A DNA stretch of 64,000 nt. It comes from Omphiscola glabra. Its lineage: Eukaryota; Mollusca; Gastropoda; Lymnaeidae. This document shows positions 59,222-64,000 of the stretch, one piece after another. The stretch covers positions 23,789,359 to 23,853,358 of the forward strand of contig OZ024794.1 of the NCBI GenBank assembly GCA_964017045.1. The letters run 5' to 3'. Below the pieces are notes generated by a model, which ran no database searches, was not told the DNA's origin, and saw only the letters and a list, made by a program, of their open reading frames with translations. Numbering within the stretch: the first letter of the stretch is position 1; every line of letters starts with the position of its first letter. A program made the translations under genes and the position numbers.

Positions 59222-60285
59222 TTTCATCATCATCATGTCCCTCAGTCCTTGGACCGTTGGGGCGCCACAGATGACATGAAAACTATCCTTCTCCATTCCT
59301 CTCGGTCCTCAGCACTACGCATAGCATCGCCTAGTTTTAATCCCGTCCACTCTATGATTTTATCTTCCCATCTTTTTCTCTGTCTTCCTCTTCTTCCTCC
59401 TCCTCTGGTTGTGCTCTGCACGATTTCTTTGGCGAGCCCTTGTTTTCTGGTCACGTGGCCATACCACTCAAGTTTTTGCTTTTTTTTTTTACAGACATCA
59501 GGAGGTCATCGTACTGCCCAATTGCTTGGCGAATCCTTTCTTTCACTTGTTCATTGGTGATATGGTCTCTATGGCAGATGCCAAGAATGCCTCTGAAACA
59601 TCTCATCTCCATCGCCTTTATTTTCCTTTCAAGTTCTGCTGTTAATGTCCAGGACTCACAGGCATATAAAAAAATGGAGATGATTAATGAGCGCATCAGT
59701 CCGATTTTGGTGATGGGGCTATATTTTTGTCGTTCCATATTTTTTTAGCCTCTTTAGTGCTGTTTTGGTCTGCGCAATCCTAGCCATCAATTCGGGCATG
59801 GGGCCTTCTTCCTAGACTATTGCTCCGAGGTACTTGAAGCTGCCAACTGTCTCTAATCTTTCCTCCCCGACCTTAATTTCAGTGGTGATGCCAGTGGTGC
59901 TAGTCGTCATCATTTTTGTCGTTTCTGCAATGATTTGCATGCCAAAGGACGATGAAGTCTTGTCGAGACGTTTTACTAGGTTGGCTAGCTCTTCCTCGCT
60001 ACCAGCCAGTCCGTCTATGTTATCCGCAAAGCGTAGGTTGGTAATTGTTCTGCCACCAATGCTGACTGTCCCTACATGCGTTTCCAGTGCATCTGACATA
60101 ACTCTCTCTAAGAAGATATTGAACAGGGTGGGTGAGAGCAAGCAGCCTTGTCGTACTCCAACCGTGGTCTTGAACCAATTCTCCGATGTTATTTTTGAAG
60201 AAGACTGCACTGGTGGCCTTATCATAGAGGCAGCATATCATTCTGGTTAGGTTTGTGTTGATGTTGTAGTGCATCATAAGTTACA
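59222..60285 (-). mobile_element. Decayed, 5'-truncated non-LTR retrotransposon (second LINE family)
   Basis: Read on the minus strand: HYNINTNLTRMICCLYDKA, then NWFKTTVGVRQGCLLSP, GGRTITNLRFADNIDGLAG, GSFKYLGAIV, MRSLIISIFLYACESWT, MRCFRGILGICHRDHITNEQ, GRQRKRWEDKI and AEDREEWRR. It ends in an (ATG)n tail at about 59222-59235. These are reverse transcriptase palm motifs, thumb and C-terminal region. Damage includes frameshifts near 60190, 59735 and 59460, and a TAG after GAIV near 59813. The catalytic FADD reads FADN. The family differs from the 17.6-kb LINE (different thumb and tail). The clade was not resolved. Confidence 0.9.
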
Positions 60286-61033
60286 CTATAGTACAAGTTG
60301 TGTCAATAGGACGAGGCTGTTCAATTAATAGAAGAAGGTTTTCCCAAGAAATAAAATCAAATATTTGTTGAGTCAATAGAAATCTGTGAGGTTGGTAGTT
60401 CAATAGTATCGGGTTGGTCACTCAATAGTTTCGGATTATTAGCTCTACAGAAGCGGGTTGTACATTCGTAAGAAATATTGTTGCCCAATTTCTCTCTCTC
60501 CCCACCCCCCACACAAACCCACCGACTCTCCCTTTCATCTTAATGTACAGGTTTTCCTAAAAGGACGATTGATCCGCCAACTTCCTCCGATCGATGTATT
60601 TCTATGTGAGACCTATAAAGGCATATTAACAAGTTATTCTCGCGCTCGCCCAACAGCGGCACTTAATTAATTCCAGACGTCATTCAGACGCACGCTCCAG
60701 TGTCACGTGATTTCGTTTTTCTCCCCCACAGACCAGGGTTTTTATGCTGAGCTATTGCACTTTTTGTCTTGTTTTCCTTTTTCTTTTTTTTTACTCTTTC
60801 CACTTTTATTTTATTTTTTGCTTTTCCTTTTCCTTTCATTTTGGTTGTTTTTTTTACCCGGCAAATCTTTATTGGTTGAAGGCTGTAAAATTCGATATCC
60901 GCCGTACATAAAATGGGCATGAAGATATTGTATTTCTTCAACGTTCCACGCACTGACGAATGAGCGCTGTTTAGAGAGTGTCCAGCCGTACAGGCTCGCC
61001 TGACTTACCTGCGAGGTAAGTGGGGAAGATATG

Positions 61034-61211
61034 CAGTAGCGTAGGAAAGATAGGTGCGGAGAGGGGGAGGTCAAACCGGGGGGGGGGGGACTTTTATTCT
61101 TTATATAGGGGGGCGGCATTTTCAGGCAAATGTAGAGGGATTTTTTCCGTCGGAGGGTGCGGCATAAATCTTAGCCCACCACAGTAGGCGTTAAGCCTAG
61201 CTACGCCCCTG
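61034..61211. mobile_element. Short non-autonomous hAT-like element (178 bp)
   Basis: The left end is cagtagcgtagg and the right end, inverted, caggggcgtagc. The flanks aagatatg and aaggcatg agree at 6 of 8 positions. The internal G tract and ggggcggcattttcaggca resemble the fragment at 31.9 kb. Ends resemble the 55.5-kb element. Confidence 0.6.
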
Positions 61212-61272
61212 AAGGCATGGCCTTGATCTCGAACAGCAGAAGTCAGTCGTCACTTTTGGATTAAACTCCGTA

Positions 61273-61313
61273 TCTTACCCTAACCCTAACACTAACCCTA
61301 ACCCTAACCCTAG
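61273..61313. repeat. Interstitial telomeric repeat, (CCCTAA)n
   Basis: About six copies of ccctaa with one cactaa variant, reading as TTAGGG on the minus strand. Confidence 0.9.
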
Positions 61314-61975
61314 AGTATAAAACGCTCAGAACGCCTTGAAATAATATTTCATATAAACATGTTTAGTCAGTATTTCAAAATTTGACTTCAACACTGATTT
61401 TTATTTTATTTTATAACAGAACAAAATGTTCCGTCCCTAGATTCAGAGATGGAGAACAAAACCAAATTTCAAGGAACCATCCACTTGATGCAGAATAATT
61501 CGTGAAGCTATTTGAACCGATTTAGTCGATCATTGCCTCTGATTAATTATTGATGGAAGTTTCGATTAAAAGCTCACCATTTTTTTCTATAAAACATGGA
61601 GAGGAATTTTTAGTCGGACGTTCTATCGTGTACCAAGAGCCAGGGACGGATACATCTTTTTCAAGCCTGTCCAACTCCACAACGGTACCTTATTTTCCAC
61701 TGTAGTACCGGCATCTCCCAACAGCACTGGCGTACTTATTTTCCCCAATATTTCCAGTCTTACACTTACAATAGCACGATCCTCCCCAAAATTTTTTGAG
61801 TCTCCCACAAAACTACTTAAATCTCCCCAAAATACTGAGTATCCCCAAAAGTACTTGAGCCCTCCTCCGCAAAAAGAACTTGTCTTCCAAAAGTACTCGA
61901 GTCTCAACGGGGCTCGGTCAATGGATCATTGTGCTCCGTCTGTTGTCCGTGTTTTTATGTAACTATCCCAGCTTA

Positions 61976-62564
61976 GAAACCTCGATAGCTTCAATAGCAA
62001 CCTCTATAGCTTCAATAGCAACCTCCATAGCTTCAATAGCAACCTCCATGGCTTCAATAGCAACCTCCATAGCTTGAATAGCAACCTCCATAGCTTCAAT
62101 AACAACCTATATAGCTTCAATAGCAACCTCCATAGCTTCAATAGCAACCTCTATAGCTTCAATAGCAACCTCCATAGCTTCAATAGCAACCTCCATAGCT
62201 TCAATAGCAACCTCCATAGCTTCAATAGCAACCTCGATAGCTTGAATAGCAACCTACATAGCTTCAATAGCAACCTCCATAGCTTCAATAGCAACCTCTA
62301 TAGCTTCAATAGCAACCTCGATAGCTTGAATAGCAACCTACATAGCTTCAAAAACAACCTCCATAGCTTGAATAGCAGCCTCCATAGCTTCAATAGCAAC
62401 CTTCATAGCTTGAATAGCAACATCCATAGGTTCAATAACAACCTACATAGCTTCAATAACAACCTCCATAGCTTGAATAGCAGCTTCAATAGCAACCTCT
62501 ATAGCTTCAATAGCAACCTCGATAGCTTGAATAGCTGCCTCCATAGCTTCAATAGCAACCTTCA
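61976..62564. repeat. 21-bp minisatellite, about 28 copies
   Basis: Unit agcttcaatagcaacctcca plus t, with tgaatagc, aataac and cgat variants forming blocks. Two plus-strand frames (ASIATSI and SFNSNLH heptads) derive from it. Confidence 0.95.
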
Positions 62565-64000
62565 TTGTTATATTGATTTTATTGCGTAACATTTTTTATC
62601 AAAAAAAAATCTACTTACATTACATGCACAACTAAAGGTTATTTCTTTGGATCATAAAAATAAAAATTCTTTTAATGTGATAAAGTCGATTAATTTGAGC
62701 GCAGAAATAACCCGTACATGCCAACTATTGACGTAATCAGACTGCACTTGTTCCCCTGACATCATGTACATAGAAACCGCCCCATCCCCTCCCCACCGTT
62801 TCTCAGACATTTCCCTAACTTCCATTATTGAACGAGTACAGACCTCTATTTTTTGTGTCTGACATACAGGAGACTCCATTCACGGCCTGTAGTTGCAGCA
62901 AGTCCATTGTTAATTAACTCACCAAGAGCGGTTCTTACATCAAATAACGATCCCATTTCCCTGGCAGCCAGGCACAAAACCCTCTTATCTGATGGAAAAA
63001 ACTCTTATGCTTGATTATGTCTCTGATTAAATTGCATTTTTTTTTCTGTACGTGTCGTTTTAAGGCAGGTCTCGGTAAATAGGTATAGATTCGATTCATA
63101 AATTATTACACAAAAAAATCCTTATTAGCAAGTGAAGAGCCTATAGCGCTTGAGATGATTGAGACTAACCCTAGCCAGACGATTTACAAAGCAGCTCAAT
63201 AAATGGTAGATGGATCGTTTATGATTTGCCTTATGAACATTGAAATGTAAGGTTCAGTAGTCTCATAGTTGCAAGAGATCACCGTATATAACAACTTCTA
63301 ATTATTATTAAAAGAAAGATTTCACACGTCCGCATAAAAAAATATGTGTGAAACAAACAGGTCAATTCAGTGGAAACATATTTAGGATTACGACGAGTCG
63401 ATGTATGTCAGTTAGATTTTTTAACAGAATCAGGCGTCAGGCAGTGTATGTACAAGCATATGTTATAATTAGAAATAAGGACAAAGTCGCCCAGACGTTT
63501 ATTGATATTAAAACTTCCGAGATAATCATTCAAATTAAATGACTATTTTAAAAATTATTATTTTCAGAAAAAGAAGAAATACAATTATTTAACCCTGAAA
63601 TATTAATGACTGTCTTTATTCTTTGTTATTTTACCCTTCCATATTTACAGGTTTTGGATGAACAAAAATATATCTGATCAAAATTTCAAAAATTTTACCA
63701 CTTCTCACTTACAGTGACATACACATTTCTTATAACCCCCCAGCTTTTTTTTTAAATTTTAAATTAACACATTTCATTTGGGACAAACTTCTGTACGAGC
63801 AAATTTTTTAATCAGAATTTGAGGACAGAATTTAGAGTTCAACTGGCCATTTTTCGGGTTTAAGGTATGGATAGGGTGCAGCCTCCAACTGGTCACTTAA
63901 ATTACTTATTGCGTTAATCGTTAATCATATCCTCTGTAGCGTTGCAGGAATTAAATAACCCGTACGTATGACAGGTACAAAGAAATACACCCGAGTCACT
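62565..64000. other. AT-rich non-coding stretch
   Basis: No gene, RNA or transposon recognised to the end of the window. Confidence 0.3.

Overview
The window is animal nuclear DNA: AT-rich, intron-dominated, with metazoan splice signals, non-LTR and Penelope-type retroelements, hAT-type DNA transposons and very many minisatellites. No bacterial, viral or organellar gene set is present. The best guess is a mollusc, probably a gastropod. The grounds are a nicotinic-receptor-like gene, telomere-type TTAGGG motifs, the repeat style, and a SPIN-type hAT element, a family reported from the pond snail Lymnaea as well as from tetrapods and some parasites. This assignment is inference; no species marker was found.

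One host gene is supported, on the minus strand. Its first coding exon (35737-35863) encodes a signal peptide, an 11-Asn tract and a short linker. Its second (7962-8104) encodes the N-terminal helix and first beta strand of a nicotinic acetylcholine receptor subunit. The donor of exon 1 and the acceptor of exon 2 are both phase 1, so they join in frame across an intron of about 27.6 kb (8105-35736). Bases 1-7961 would be intron 2; later exons lie outside the window or were not recognised. Bases above 35863 are the 5' UTR, promoter and upstream flank.

The rest is mostly repeats. About 40 tandem arrays cover roughly a quarter of the window by my rough addition. The main ones are a 76-bp satellite (1.87-2.71 kb), a 42-bp array (4.13-5.37 kb), a 30-bp telomere-like array (16.2-16.5 kb), a 57-bp telomere-like array (21.0-22.4 kb), a 14-bp array (22.7-23.0 kb), a 4.4-kb array of a 41-bp unit (41.96-46.4 kb), a 25-bp array (52.3-53.3 kb), a 26-bp array (58.5-59.1 kb) and a 21-bp array (62.0-62.6 kb). 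Almost all long open frames in the window come from these arrays and are not genes.

Mobile elements: a 196-bp SPIN-like non-autonomous hAT with 16-bp perfect terminal inverted repeats and a perfect 8-bp target duplication (16586-16781); three further short hAT-like elements (8507-8693, 55524-55696, 61034-61211) plus fragments; a decayed 5'-truncated LINE at 17.56-19.02 kb (+); a decayed LINE of a second family at 59.22-60.29 kb (-), with a 60-bp 3'-end copy at 41.44 kb; and a GIY-YIG endonuclease remnant of a Penelope-like element at 53.85-54.12 kb. Two dispersed repeat families occur twice each (26.4/33.1 kb and 31.4/49.2 kb).
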